The notes: generated from the sequence alone by a model not told the origin. Positions 16,621 through 25,311 are shown, counted from the stretch's first letter. The stretch: 64,000 nt of DNA from JAUIAS01 sp030425395 (GCA_043553855.1 CP121336.1:3038001-3102000), one strand, 5' to 3'. Numbers and translations: made by a program.

Positions 16621-17439
16621 ATGACCAAACGCTATAGCAAGATCCTGATCACCGGTGCTGCCGGAAATCTGGGCACGCAACTCCGGCGTGGGATGGTGCC
16701 CTTGGCCGATAGCTTGCGCATTGCGGATTGCGTTCCCTGCCAAGACGTGATGCCGCATGAGGAAATGGTGGTGTTCGATCTGGCTGACGAGGCCGCGACC
16801 ATCGCCGCCACCGAAGGCTGCGATGCGATTCTGCATTTCGGTGGCGCGCCGACCGAAAGGCCATGGCAAGAGGTGCTCGACAGCAATATTCGTGGCTCTT
16901 ACCACATCTATGAGGGGGCGCGGAAACATGGCGTCCGGCGCGTCGTCTACGCATCGTCCAACCACGCGATGGGGTATTACCCGACCGACAGCGTGACCGA
17001 TTGCGATGCCTTGCCGAGGCCGGATTCTCTGTATGGTGTGTCCAAGAGCTTTGTTGAATCCCTGTCGTCGATGTATTGGGACAAGTTCGGGATTGAAACC
17101 GCCTGCCTGCGCATCTTCTCGTCCTTTCCCGAACCGAAGGACCGCCGCATGTTGTGGTCATGGATGTCCTACGACGATTTCATCCGGCTGGTGTCGGCCT
17201 GCCTGACCACGCCGCGTCTGGGATATACCATCGCGGCGGGGCTGTCGGACAATTTGCACAAGCCCGTCAATGTGGCGCCGTCGGGGCATATCGGCTATGT
17301 TCCGCAGGACAATACCGAACAGTTCCGTGCCGCGATGGAGGCGCGCACCCCGGTGCCCGACCCGAACGCACCGACCACCCGTTTTCTGGGCGGCATGTTC
17401 ACCGAGTTTCCCCACCCCGATGACAATACGCAGGACTGA
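16621..17439 (+). CDS. Uronate dehydrogenase-like NAD-dependent SDR
   Basis: A 272-residue extended short-chain dehydrogenase closely resembling Agrobacterium Udh: ITGAAGNLG (10-18), ADxxxxDV NAD-specificity segment, VYASSNHAMGYYP, catalytic YGVSK, and the late RFLGGMFTEFP. Udh oxidises galacturonate and glucuronate to aldarolactones. AGG-rich ribosome-binding site (GGGAGG) 10 bp before the ATG. An FAD oxidoreductase follows after 10 bp and they are probably cotranscribed. Other uronate catabolic genes are absent here, so the true substrate could differ. Confidence 0.82.
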   Translation: MTKRYSKILITGAAGNLGTQLRRGMVPLADSLRIADCVPCQDVMPHEEMVVFDLADEAATIAATEGCDAILHFGGAPTERPWQEVLDSNIRGSYHIYEGARKHGVRRVVYASSNHAMGYYPTDSVTDCDALPRPDSLYGVSKSFVESLSSMYWDKFGIETACLRIFSSFPEPKDRRMLWSWMSYDDFIRLVSACLTTPRLGYTIAAGLSDNLHKPVNVAPSGHIGYVPQDNTEQFRAAMEARTPVPDPNAPTTRFLGGMFTEFPHPDDNTQD

Positions 17440-17449
17440 AAGGCCCGGA

Positions 17450-18655
17450 ATGAACGACCGCTATGACGTGGTGATCGTGGGCGGAGCGGTGATCGGTTCC
17501 GCCGTTGCCTATTACCTGACTGCCAATCCCGATTTTGACGGCTCGGTCCTCGTGGTTGAACGGGATCCCCGTTTTGCGCAGGCGTCCACGGCGCTGTCTG
17601 CGGCCTCGATCCGCACCCAGTTTTCCAATCCGATCAACGTAAAGATCAGCCAGTATGGCCTTGATATCATAAAAAACTTCCCAACCCTGATGGAGGTTGA
17701 TGGCGATCGGCCCGATCTCAATTTCCACGGCGGCGGCTATCTTTATCTCGCGCGGACGCCCGAACAGGCGCAAACCCTGCGGGACAATCATGCGGTGCAG
17801 GTGGCCTGCGGTGCGGATGTGGTGCTCTGGTCGCGTGAAGATCTGGCGCGCGCTTTCCCGCATCTGCGGGTTGAGGATATCGAACTGGCTTCTTACGGGC
17901 GGTCTGGCGAGGGGTGGTTCAACAATACCGGCCTGATGACCGGCTTTCGCAACAAGGCCCGCGCGCAGGGGGCGCAGGTGATCTCGGACGAGGTTACAGC
18001 CGTTCTGCGCGACGGCGCCCGCGTCACCGGTGTATCGCTGAAATCAGGGGCGACCGTGGGTGCGGGAACCATCGTGAACGCGTCCGGGCCACGCGCAGCC
18101 CGCACTGCGCGGATGGCGGGGCTGCACATTCCCGTTGAGCCGCGCAAGCGCACCGTGTTTGCATTCGACTGCGCCGCCAGCCCCGAGGGCAGCGCCACGA
18201 TCAATGGAGGACGCTTGCCCCTGATGATCGACCCGTCGGGGGTATATTGCAGGCCAGAGGGCCGGATTTTCCTGACCGGTTGTCCGCCCGTCGATGATCC
18301 GGCGGTGGACTGGGATGACTTTGAGCCGCGCCACGAAGAGTTTGAAGAGATCATCTGGCCCGTGCTCGCCGAACGGTCCGAGGCGTTCGAAGCGATCAAG
18401 CTGGTGAACTTGTGGGCCGGGCATTATGCGTTCAACGTGTTGGATCACAACATGATCGTGGGGCCGCACCCGGAGGTGGCGAATTTCATCTTTGCCAACG
18501 GGTTTTCAGGCCATGGGTTGCAACAGGCACCGGCCACAGGACGCGCGGTGAGCGAATGGATCACCTATGGCGGATATCGCACATTGGATCTGAGCGAACT
18601 GGGCTATGAGCGGATCACACAAAACCGCCCGTTTCTGGAAAAGGCCGTGATCTGA
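17450..18655 (+). CDS. FAD-dependent oxidoreductase (DAO/sarcosine oxidase-like)
   Basis: A 401-residue D-amino-acid-oxidase-family flavoprotein. The N-terminal FAD motif reads DVVIVGGAVIGSAVAYYL, with Ala in place of the middle Gly of GxGxxG, a variant tolerated in this group. Later segments SAASIRTQFSNPINVKIS, YCRPEGRIFLTGCPP and FIFANGFSGHGLQQAPATGRAVSEWI match FOXRED1/DadA-like oxidases that act on secondary or N-methyl amino acids. The ATG at 17450 is 10 bp after the Udh-like gene; upstream frame overlaps that gene. Substrate not readable. Confidence 0.82.
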   Translation: MNDRYDVVIVGGAVIGSAVAYYLTANPDFDGSVLVVERDPRFAQASTALSAASIRTQFSNPINVKISQYGLDIIKNFPTLMEVDGDRPDLNFHGGGYLYLARTPEQAQTLRDNHAVQVACGADVVLWSREDLARAFPHLRVEDIELASYGRSGEGWFNNTGLMTGFRNKARAQGAQVISDEVTAVLRDGARVTGVSLKSGATVGAGTIVNASGPRAARTARMAGLHIPVEPRKRTVFAFDCAASPEGSATINGGRLPLMIDPSGVYCRPEGRIFLTGCPPVDDPAVDWDDFEPRHEEFEEIIWPVLAERSEAFEAIKLVNLWAGHYAFNVLDHNMIVGPHPEVANFIFANGFSGHGLQQAPATGRAVSEWITYGGYRTLDLSELGYERITQNRPFLEKAVI

Positions 18656-18983
18656 GGCGCAGGGCTGGAGGTAAGGCTGTGTTTGTAGGAGATCATGTTT
18701 TTGTTTAATTGTGTCGTGTAAAAATATGATATAATTGTAAAAACATTCATCAAATTCTGGTCGTTCATGTCCAATCAGCAGATCATGCCCGCGACAGCGG
18801 CCTGTTCAGTCCCGTCGATCAGATGGGGCGCAACTGCGGGCCGATCGTGACACAGGCCAGAGGCCCAAGCCCGTATCATGCAGAATGTTTCAGTATTCGT
18901 CGGCCAATCAGCACCGTAACCCTTGGCGAATGGTCCGAGATGCACGAAGATTTACCCAGTCAAGATCAACAGGAGAGCATGAC
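18656..18983. promoter_or_regulatory. 328-bp AT-rich intergenic region before ridA-like gene
   Basis: The segment 18690-18770 is far more AT-rich than its surroundings. It holds TATAAT at 18730-18735 (exact -10 consensus) with TTGTGT 15 bp upstream, and an inverted repeat ATGTTTTT (18695-18702) / AAAAACAT (18739-18746) that brackets this promoter and may be an operator. No gene is evident in the rest. Confidence 0.55.
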
Positions 18984-19325
18984 ATGATCGAACGTATGGA
19001 AACCGGCGCAAGGATGAGCAAGATCGTCAAGCATAACGGGGTGGCGTATCTGTGTGGTCAGGTGGGCGAAGGTGCCACTGTGACCGAACAGACGCGCGAT
19101 TGCCTGTCGCGGGTGGATGCGCTGCTGACGCAGGCGGGATCGTCACGGGAACATATGTTGCAGGCTGTGATCTGGCTGGCGGACATGGCCGATTTTGCCG
19201 AGATGAACGCCGTATGGGATGAATGGGTGCCCGAGGGCCACGCCCCTGCGCGCGCCTGTGGCGAGGCCAAGCTGGCCCGCGAGTCGCTGCGCGTCGAGAT
19301 CATCGTGACGGCGGCCTGCACGTGA
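18984..19325 (+). CDS. RidA-family enamine/imine deaminase-like protein
   Basis: A 113-residue YjgF/YER057c/RidA-family protein (HNGVAYLCGQVGEG; LTQAGSSREHMLQAVIWLADMADFAEMNAVWDEWVPEGHAPARAC; the conserved Arg-containing APARACGEAKLA). The family deaminates reactive imines made by amino-acid oxidases and PLP enzymes, which fits the amine oxidase-like gene upstream. The ATG at 18984 has AGGAGAG at the correct distance. Its stop overlaps the next gene's GTG start (GTGA). Confidence 0.88.
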   Translation: MIERMETGARMSKIVKHNGVAYLCGQVGEGATVTEQTRDCLSRVDALLTQAGSSREHMLQAVIWLADMADFAEMNAVWDEWVPEGHAPARACGEAKLARESLRVEIIVTAACT

Positions 19326-20608
19326 ACCTGTCGCGGCTGGCGGCAGAGGCCGGTGCCAAGGGCGCACCGGTGAGGGCCGGATTGATCGGAGCCGGGAAGT
19401 TCGGGTCGATGTTCCTTGGTCAGGTGCCCACAATCGCGGGGTTGGAGGTGACGGCCATTGCAGATCTGTCGCCCGACCGTGCCCGCGCGGCGTGCCGTGC
19501 GGTGGGGTGGGACGAGGCGCGCGTCGCGTCTGTGGCGTTCGAAGAGGATGGTGCGGCGCTGGCCGCCCGCGACGATGTCGATGTGGTGATCGAAGCCACG
19601 GGTAACCCGCGCGCGGGTATCACCCATGCGCAGGCGGCATTCCGGGCGGGCAAGCATGTGGTGATGGTCAACGTCGAGGCCGACGCCATGGTTGGCCCGC
19701 TCCTTGCGCAACAGGCCCAGAGCGCGGGCGTGTGTTATTCCATGGCTTATGGGGATCAGCCCGCACTTGTGTCGGAAATGGTGGACTGGGCGCGGGCCAC
19801 CGGGTTTCACGTCACAGCGGCGGGCAAGGGCACGAAATACCTGCCCGCGTATCACGCGGTCACGCCGGACGGGGTCTGGGCGCACTACGGGCTGAGCCCG
19901 CAAGAGGCGCAGGCGGCGGGGATGAATCCGCAGATGTTCAATTCGTTCCTTGATGGAACCAAGAGCGCCATCGAGATGGTGGCGATTGTAAACGCCTGCG
20001 GGCTGGATGTGCCGGATGAGGGGTTGGGCTTTCCGCCCTGCGGCGTGGATGATCTGGCGCATGTTCTGCGTCCGCGCGATCTGGGCGGGCAATTGCAGGC
20101 GCGCGGCATGGTCGAGACGATTTCGTCGCTGGAACGTGACGGCAGGCCGGTGTTCCGGGATCTGCGCTGGGGCGTTTACGTGGTGCTGGAAGCACCAAAC
20201 GATTATGCGGCTGCCTGTTTCCGCCAATATGGTCTGCCTACCGACGATACCGGCCGCTTTGCCGCGATGTACAAGCCGTTCCACCTGATCGGGTTGGAAT
20301 TGTCGATGTCGGTGCTGAGCGTGGCGCTGCGCCGCGAACCCACCGGTTCCGCGCGCGAGATGCGCGGAACGGTGGCGTCGGTGGCCAAGCGCGATCTGTG
20401 CGCCGGTGAGGTTCTGGACGGCGAGGGCGGTTATACCGTGTGGGGCAAGGCCCTTCCGGTGACCCGCGCGCGCGATGCCCTGCCCATCGGGCTGGCGCAT
20501 GGCGTTGCTCTTGTCCGCGATGTCCCGGCGGGCGCGATGTTGCGGCTGGATGACGTGGCGTTTGGCGATGATCCGGCTTTGACGCTGTATCGCGCGGCGA
20601 TTGCCTAG
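19322..20608 (+). CDS. NAD(P)-dependent oxidoreductase with C-terminal SAF domain
   Basis: A 428-residue protein with an N-terminal Rossmann domain (RAGLIGAGKFGSMFLGQV, residues 19-36; DVVIEATGNPRAG; GKHVVMVNVEADAMVGP) like homoserine dehydrogenase/Gfo-Idh enzymes, a middle domain with conserved GKGTKYLPAYHAVTPDGVW, and a C-terminal SAF domain (AKRDLCAGEVLDGEGGYTVWGKALP...VALVRDVPAGAMLRLDDV). Relatives are often labelled FlgA-like because of SAF, but no flagellar role is supported. The GTG start at 19322 overlaps the RidA-family stop, which decides it. Substrate unknown; sugar-acid metabolism is a reasonable guess from neighbours. Confidence 0.78.
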   Translation: MNLSRLAAEAGAKGAPVRAGLIGAGKFGSMFLGQVPTIAGLEVTAIADLSPDRARAACRAVGWDEARVASVAFEEDGAALAARDDVDVVIEATGNPRAGITHAQAAFRAGKHVVMVNVEADAMVGPLLAQQAQSAGVCYSMAYGDQPALVSEMVDWARATGFHVTAAGKGTKYLPAYHAVTPDGVWAHYGLSPQEAQAAGMNPQMFNSFLDGTKSAIEMVAIVNACGLDVPDEGLGFPPCGVDDLAHVLRPRDLGGQLQARGMVETISSLERDGRPVFRDLRWGVYVVLEAPNDYAAACFRQYGLPTDDTGRFAAMYKPFHLIGLELSMSVLSVALRREPTGSAREMRGTVASVAKRDLCAGEVLDGEGGYTVWGKALPVTRARDALPIGLAHGVALVRDVPAGAMLRLDDVAFGDDPALTLYRAAIA

Positions 20609-21204
20609 CGGTCGTAGGGGTTGCGCGCGCTGCGGTCGTCAGAAAGGCTGCTGTGGCGACGGGCAACCAGCTCCTCTATGGCATCGGCCAGATGCACCTT
20701 GTCGATATGATGATCGCCGCGCGCCACGCGGATCTTGTGCGCCGCGATCATCACATCGGCGTGGCGGCAGCCCTCGGGCGGTTCAAAGCGGTAAGATGCC
20801 AGTTCGATGCGCAGGCCCAGCGGGTCGCGGAAGTAGATCGAATCCATGAAGCCGCGATCCTTGGGACCAGAATGTTTGACGCCGCGGGCTTCCAGCCTTT
20901 CGGCGACCTGCCAAAAGCTGGCCTGGCTGACATTCAGGGCAAGGTGATGCAACGATCCTGTGGCCTCGGGCACGGCTGTGGGATCGGGTGTGCGGGCCTC
21001 GTTGGTAAAGATGGTGATCAGCCGTCCGTCACCGGGATCAAAATAGAGATGCCCTTCGCCGGGATTGTCGAGATTGGGCTGGTCGAACACGAAAGGCATG
21101 CCAAGCACCCCTTCCCAGAAGTCGATCGAGGTCTGCCGGTCGGCCCCGTTCAGGGTGATGTGATGCACGCCTTGCGTCTGGATCTTGCGAAGTTCTTGGG
21201 TCAT
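20605..21204 (-). CDS. VOC-family (glyoxalase/extradiol dioxygenase-like) protein
   Basis: A 199-residue vicinal-oxygen-chelate protein: GVHHITLNGADRQTSIDFWEGVLGMPFVF in the first half and GSLHHLALNVSQASFWQVAERLEARGV plus SIYFRDPLGLRIELASYRF in the second, giving probable metal ligands His14, His in LHHLALN and Glu in RIELA. Reaction unknown: such proteins include ring-cleavage dioxygenases, glyoxalases and epimerases. AGGAGGA precedes the start. The stop codon shares a CTAG tetranucleotide with the converging SAF-oxidoreductase gene, so the two genes overlap tail to tail by 4 bp. Confidence 0.8.
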   Translation of the reverse strand: MTQELRKIQTQGVHHITLNGADRQTSIDFWEGVLGMPFVFDQPNLDNPGEGHLYFDPGDGRLITIFTNEARTPDPTAVPEATGSLHHLALNVSQASFWQVAERLEARGVKHSGPKDRGFMDSIYFRDPLGLRIELASYRFEPPEGCRHADVMIAAHKIRVARGDHHIDKVHLADAIEELVARRHSSLSDDRSARNPYDR

Positions 21205-21593
21205 CCTGTCCTCCTTTGGCTAATGCGACCATACCCTATTGGTTGCCGTTTGTGCCCCCGCGATTGCGCGCAGACCATGTGCAATGATGAAGGGAAGGCC
21301 GGCAACGATGCCTCGTCGCGCGCCAGCGGGTTCCGGGTTCCATTTGCATTTGAGTGAGGGTAGGTCATATCAGGATTTCTGAGTGGGCGCGGTCCGGAAA
21401 ATGTGGTGATGGCGTTCCACGCGGAATTTGGTCCGGCGCATTTTGCTCAGTAGACAGGGGAGGTGCCCATGCCAGTCGTTTCGGGAGCCTTCTCGTCGTG
21501 CTATGGCGTAGCACGTCAAGTTCGGAAACGTGGGTGACCTTGGGACCCCCCTAAAAATCGGCGCGCGCGCTACAGGCTAGACAGGAGTGATTT
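21205..21593. other. 389-bp intergenic region with a small hairpin
   Basis: No convincing gene. There is a perfect 7-bp inverted repeat CGTGCTA / TAGCACG at 21497-21515 about 80 bp before dusA, which may be a transcription or leader structure, and an AGGAG at 21582-21586 serving as the dusA ribosome-binding site. Confidence 0.5.
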
Positions 21594-22619
21594 GTGGGGA
21601 AATTCAGCAAAAACAATGCTTTGTCTGCATCTCGTCTGTCTGTCGCCCCGATGATGGACTGGACCGATCGGCACTGCCGTTATCTGCATCGGCTGCTGAG
21701 CGGGCGGGCCTTGCTGTATACCGAGATGGTTACTGCGCCCGCGCTGGTGCGGGGTGGTGCGATGCATTTGCTGGATTACAGCCCGGAGGAGCACCCCGTC
21801 GCCCTGCAGCTTGGCGGGTCGGACCCGCAGGAGCTGGCGCAGGCGGCGCGGCTGGGGGCGCAGGCCGGATATGATGAGATCAACCTTAATTGCGGCTGTC
21901 CCAGCGACCGGGTGCAATCTGGGACCTTCGGTGCGGTCTTGATGAAAGACCCCGGACGCGTGGCCGAATGCGTGGCGGCGATGCGGGCCGTTGTCGAGGT
22001 GGATGTGACTGTGAAATGCCGTATCGGGGTGGACGAACAGGATCCCGAAGAGGTGCTGCCGGAGCTTCTGTCGCGCATCGTGGCGGCGGGCTGCGAGCGG
22101 GTGACGATTCACGCGCGCAAGGCGTGGCTGCAAGGGCTCAGCCCCAAGGAAAACCGCGACATCCCGCCTTTGGATTATGATCTGGTCCAGCGCATGAAGA
22201 TGTTGTTTCCCAACCTGCATATTTCCATCAACGGCGGGGTTGCCACGCTGGACGAGGCCGAACGCCTTCTGGATCGCGGGATGGACGGGGTGATGATCGG
22301 GCGGGCGGCGTATCATCAGCCTGCGGATATTCTGGCGGGTGCGGATAGGCGCATTTTCGGGGAGGATGTCCCGGACCGGGCCGCAGAATCTGTTGTGCTG
22401 GATATGTTGCCCTATATTGCCGGGCATCTTGAGGCAGGTGGCAAGCTGCACCAGATCACCCGGCACATGTTGGGGCTGTTTGCCGGGCGGCCCGGTGCCC
22501 GCAAGTGGCGGCGTATCCTGTCGGAAAATGCCACCCGCCCCGGCGCGGGTGTTGCCCTTGTCCAAGAGGCTCTGGACGCGGTGACGCAGGAAGGCGCGCG
22601 GATGGCCGAAACCGGATAG
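21594..22619 (+). CDS. dusA: tRNA-dihydrouridine synthase A
   Basis: A 341-residue FMN-dependent enzyme that reduces uridines 20/20a in the tRNA D-loop using NADPH. Markers: SVAPMMDWTDRHCRYLHR (16-33), catalytic Cys102 in NLNCGCPSDRV, IHARKAWLQGLSPKENRDIPPLDYD (typical of DusA rather than DusB/C) and VMIGRAAYHQP. Translation starts at a GTG preceded by AGGAG; the first ATG inside (for M20) would cut into the fold. Converges on the MaoC gene. Confidence 0.94.
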   Translation: MGKFSKNNALSASRLSVAPMMDWTDRHCRYLHRLLSGRALLYTEMVTAPALVRGGAMHLLDYSPEEHPVALQLGGSDPQELAQAARLGAQAGYDEINLNCGCPSDRVQSGTFGAVLMKDPGRVAECVAAMRAVVEVDVTVKCRIGVDEQDPEEVLPELLSRIVAAGCERVTIHARKAWLQGLSPKENRDIPPLDYDLVQRMKMLFPNLHISINGGVATLDEAERLLDRGMDGVMIGRAAYHQPADILAGADRRIFGEDVPDRAAESVVLDMLPYIAGHLEAGGKLHQITRHMLGLFAGRPGARKWRRILSENATRPGAGVALVQEALDAVTQEGARMAETG

Positions 22620-22661
22620 CCGCGCGCCGCGTCAAACCTGTGCGATGTTGGCGAAGGTCGG

Positions 22662-23132
22662 TCAGCTATCGAAGATTGCCAGCCCAAGCCATTCGGCGAC
22701 CAGCGCGGGGGTGTCTTCGCCGTCGATCTCTACGGTCAGGATATTGGTGCGCAACAATTCGTTGCCCTTGCGCGGCTGCGCGTCCTTGAGGGTAAACCGC
22801 CCGCGGACCCGCGCTCCTGCCCGCACCGGATTGAGAAAGCGCATCTTGTTCATGCCGTAGTTGATGCTCATGACCTGACCGTCCATCGGGGCAAAACAGT
22901 CATAGGCAAAGCGGCTTCCCAGCGACATGGTGAGAAACCCGTGGGCAATCGTGCCGCCAAAGGGCGTTTCCGCCGCCGCGCGTTCGGGGTCGATGTGGAT
23001 CCATTGCAGATCGTGGGTCGTTTTCGCGAACTGGTCGATCATTTCCTGATCGACTGTGATCCAGTTCGAAATGCCGACCTCGGTGCCGATCAGGGGTTGG
23101 ATCGTGGCGAGTGCATTTTGCAAAGAGGACAT
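22662..23132 (-). CDS. MaoC-family (R)-enoyl-CoA hydratase-like dehydratase
   Basis: A 156-residue hot-dog fold MaoC/NodN-type protein (FAKTTHDLQWIHIDPERAAAETPFGGTIAHGFLTMSLGSRF), with the Asp and His of the hydratase motif recognisable. It probably hydrates an enoyl-CoA with R stereochemistry. The ATG at 23132 begins the domain; the open frame upstream lacks family similarity. It is the last of three leftward genes (quinone reductase-like, MDR reductase, MaoC) that diverge from the acyl-CoA dehydrogenase operon, so it is probably part of the CoA island. Confidence 0.85.
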   Translation of the reverse strand: MSSLQNALATIQPLIGTEVGISNWITVDQEMIDQFAKTTHDLQWIHIDPERAAAETPFGGTIAHGFLTMSLGSRFAYDCFAPMDGQVMSINYGMNKMRFLNPVRAGARVRGRFTLKDAQPRKGNELLRTNILTVEIDGEDTPALVAEWLGLAIFDS

Positions 23133-23152
23133 TTTGCGGCTCCTTTCGGGGG

Positions 23153-24163
23153 TCAGTTTCGCACGGGATCGGGGCTGACGCGCACCATGCGCTTGCCCTT
23201 GTTGTCGCCAGCGAGCAGCCCGATCAGCGCGGCGGGGGCATTTTCCAGCCCATCGACGACATCCTCGAATACCTTGATCTGCCCCGAGGCGACCCACTGT
23301 TGCAGCGCGCGTGTTGCCTTGGCGTCGTTATGGGCAAAGTCCATGACGATAAAGCCTTCCATGCGTAGCCGTTTGGTGACGACAAGGCCGGGCAGGTTGC
23401 GCGGCCCGGTGGGGGCGGATGTGTCATACTGGCTGATGGCGCCGCAGCACACGATGCGCCCGCGTTCGTTCATTGTGGCCAGTGCGGTTTCCAGAACCGT
23501 GCCCCCGACATTGTCGAAATAGACATCCACGCCATCGGGGCAGGCGGCGCGCAGTTGTTTGAAGAGCGACGGGGCCCGGTAATCGACGCAGGCGTCAAAA
23601 CCAAGTTCATCGACGACCCATTTGCATTTCTCAGGTCCGCCCGCGATGCCCACCACGCGGCAGCCCAAGGCCTTGGCGATCTGGCCGACATAGCCGCCCA
23701 CAGATCCGGCGGCAGCGGAAACAAGGACCGTTTCCCCGGCCATCGCATTGCCCACACCGATCAGCCCGTGAAAGGCTGTCTTGCCCGCGATGCCATAGAC
23801 GGACAACAGGTTCGACAGGGGCGAGACGTGGGGCAGCTTCTGGACCTTGTGCGCAGCCGCGGTGATATAGTCCGACCATGTGGCTTCGGCGGCGACGATG
23901 TCGCCGGGCGCAAGCCGGGGTGAGTTGGAGCTGACCACCTCGCAGATGGCATAGGTGGGCATTGCATCGCCCGCCTTCACCGCGGCGCGGTAGGTTGCGC
24001 CCTGAAGCCATGCACGGTTGGCCGCGTCGATGGACATCAGGATCACGCGCAGCAGCGCCTCGCCATCGGCGGGGACGGGCATTTCGGTTTCGCGCAGTTC
24101 ATAATGGTCAGGGGTCAGCGCCCCGTCCGGCAGCGAGGTGATAACGATTTGACGGTTGGTCAT
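23153..24163 (-). CDS. NADP-dependent MDR oxidoreductase (CurA/leukotriene B4 dehydrogenase-like)
   Basis: A 336-residue zinc-free medium-chain reductase: N-terminal RQIVITSLPDGALTPDHYELRE, LLSVYGIAGKTAFHGLIGVGNAMAGETVLVSAAAGSVGGYVGQIAKALG with the nucleotide motif AAGSVG, and FDNVGGTVLETALATMNERGRIVCCGAISQY. Family members reduce alpha,beta-enones (prostaglandin, curcumin). In this context it may reduce an enoyl or enone intermediate. It sits between the MaoC gene (20 bp) and the quinone reductase-like gene (26 bp), one transcription unit. Confidence 0.88.
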   Translation of the reverse strand: MTNRQIVITSLPDGALTPDHYELRETEMPVPADGEALLRVILMSIDAANRAWLQGATYRAAVKAGDAMPTYAICEVVSSNSPRLAPGDIVAAEATWSDYITAAAHKVQKLPHVSPLSNLLSVYGIAGKTAFHGLIGVGNAMAGETVLVSAAAGSVGGYVGQIAKALGCRVVGIAGGPEKCKWVVDELGFDACVDYRAPSLFKQLRAACPDGVDVYFDNVGGTVLETALATMNERGRIVCCGAISQYDTSAPTGPRNLPGLVVTKRLRMEGFIVMDFAHNDAKATRALQQWVASGQIKVFEDVVDGLENAPAALIGLLAGDNKGKRMVRVSPDPVRN

Positions 24164-24189
24164 GGTGTCGTCCTTGTTGTTCGGTCAGA

Positions 24190-25185
24190 TCAATCGACGG
24201 TCAGAACGACCTTGCCCAGAACCTTGCGATCCTGCATCAGGTTCAGCGCCTCGGCGGCCTGTTCAATGGGATAGGACGCACTGATGCGGGGCTTGATCTG
24301 GCCCTTGGCATACATGGCGAACAGGTCGGCCATGTTTTCGGCGTGGCCCTTGGGTTCCTGCATGACGGATGCGCCCCAGAACACTCCTACGATCTGGCTG
24401 CCCTTGAGAAGCGTCAGATTGAGCGGGATCTTGGGAATGCCTGCGGGGAACCCCACCACGAGAAAGCGCCCTTTCCAGGCCAGAGCGCGAATCGCCGGTT
24501 CGGCATAGTCGCCGCCGACCGCATCATAGACCACGTCCACGCCGCCTTTGCCCGCCACGTCCTTGATCGCGGCGGAAAATGCCTTTTGCGCGTCGCGGTC
24601 CATGTCGCGGGAATAGATGATGGTTTCATCGGCTCCGATGTCGCGGCAGAAATCGGCCTTGTCCTGAGATGACACCGCCGCGATGACCCGTGCGCCGGCT
24701 GCCTTGGCCAGTTCGATCGCCGCAGCCCCGACGCCGCCTGCCGCGCCGAGGATCAGCACGCTTTCGCCGGGTTGCAGGTTGGCGCGATCCTTGAGAGCGT
24801 GATGCGACGTCCCATAGGTAAATATAAAGCAGGACGCGTCGTCATAGGGCATGGCATCAGGGATCTTGATGACCTTGACCGCCTCGGCCAGAACATGGGT
24901 CGCAAAGCCACCAAAGCCTGTCAGGGCGAGCACCCGGTCGCCAACGTCAAGGCCGGTGACGCCTTCTCCGATGGCCTCAACGTCGCCCGCGATTTCGCCG
25001 CCGGGGGCAAAGGGGCGGGGTGGTTTCATCTGGTAGAGATCCCGGATGATCAGCGTGTCAGGAAAGTTCAGGCCCGCCGCGCGCACACGAATGCGAACCT
25101 GTCCCTTACCGGGTTCCGGGGTCGGCTGTTCTGTCCACTCAAGGGTTTCGGGTCCACCGGGTGCGGTGCTGAGCATGGCTTTCAT
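24190..25185 (-). CDS. NADPH:quinone oxidoreductase-like MDR protein
   Basis: A 331-residue zeta-crystallin-type reductase: MKAMLSTAPGGPETLEWTEQP, GLNFPDTLIIRDLYQMKPPRPFAPGGEIAG, nucleotide-binding GAAGGVGAAAIELAKAAGA, and a C-terminal LGKVVLTVD. Alternatives in the family include enoyl- or acryloyl-CoA reductases; no zinc ligands are seen. The ATG at 25185 follows GGAG; the longer frame is not supported. First gene of the leftward unit; its promoter shares the 126-bp region with the acyl-CoA dehydrogenase operon. Confidence 0.85.
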   Translation of the reverse strand: MKAMLSTAPGGPETLEWTEQPTPEPGKGQVRIRVRAAGLNFPDTLIIRDLYQMKPPRPFAPGGEIAGDVEAIGEGVTGLDVGDRVLALTGFGGFATHVLAEAVKVIKIPDAMPYDDASCFIFTYGTSHHALKDRANLQPGESVLILGAAGGVGAAAIELAKAAGARVIAAVSSQDKADFCRDIGADETIIYSRDMDRDAQKAFSAAIKDVAGKGGVDVVYDAVGGDYAEPAIRALAWKGRFLVVGFPAGIPKIPLNLTLLKGSQIVGVFWGASVMQEPKGHAENMADLFAMYAKGQIKPRISASYPIEQAAEALNLMQDRKVLGKVVLTVD

Positions 25186-25258
25186 AGGGGTCTCCCAAAG
25201 TTGGAAATTCCGTGACAATAGGCCGTGTGACAAACTGTCTTGTCAATCGAATTTCGAA

Positions 25259-25279
25259 ATGCAATTTTGCATAGCGGAA
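25259..25279. promoter_or_regulatory. Candidate IclR-type operator, divergent control region
   Basis: TTTTGCATAGCGGAA at 25265-25279 matches 13 of 15 bases of the near-perfect inverted repeat TTCCGCATAGCGGAA at 33124-33138, in the promoter region after the IclR gene. It overlaps a second dyad, ATGCAA TT TTGCAT (25259-25272). It lies between the quinone reductase-like gene and the acyl-CoA dehydrogenase operon, 33 bp before the latter's start. Confidence 0.65.
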
Positions 25280-25311
25280 CGATGATCCGCAAAAAGCACC
25301 TGGAGGACCCC

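Noticed and set aside
19322..20608. Flagellar protein FlgA
   Set aside because: Only the SAF domain is shared; the rest is a Rossmann oxidoreductase and no flagellar gene is nearby.
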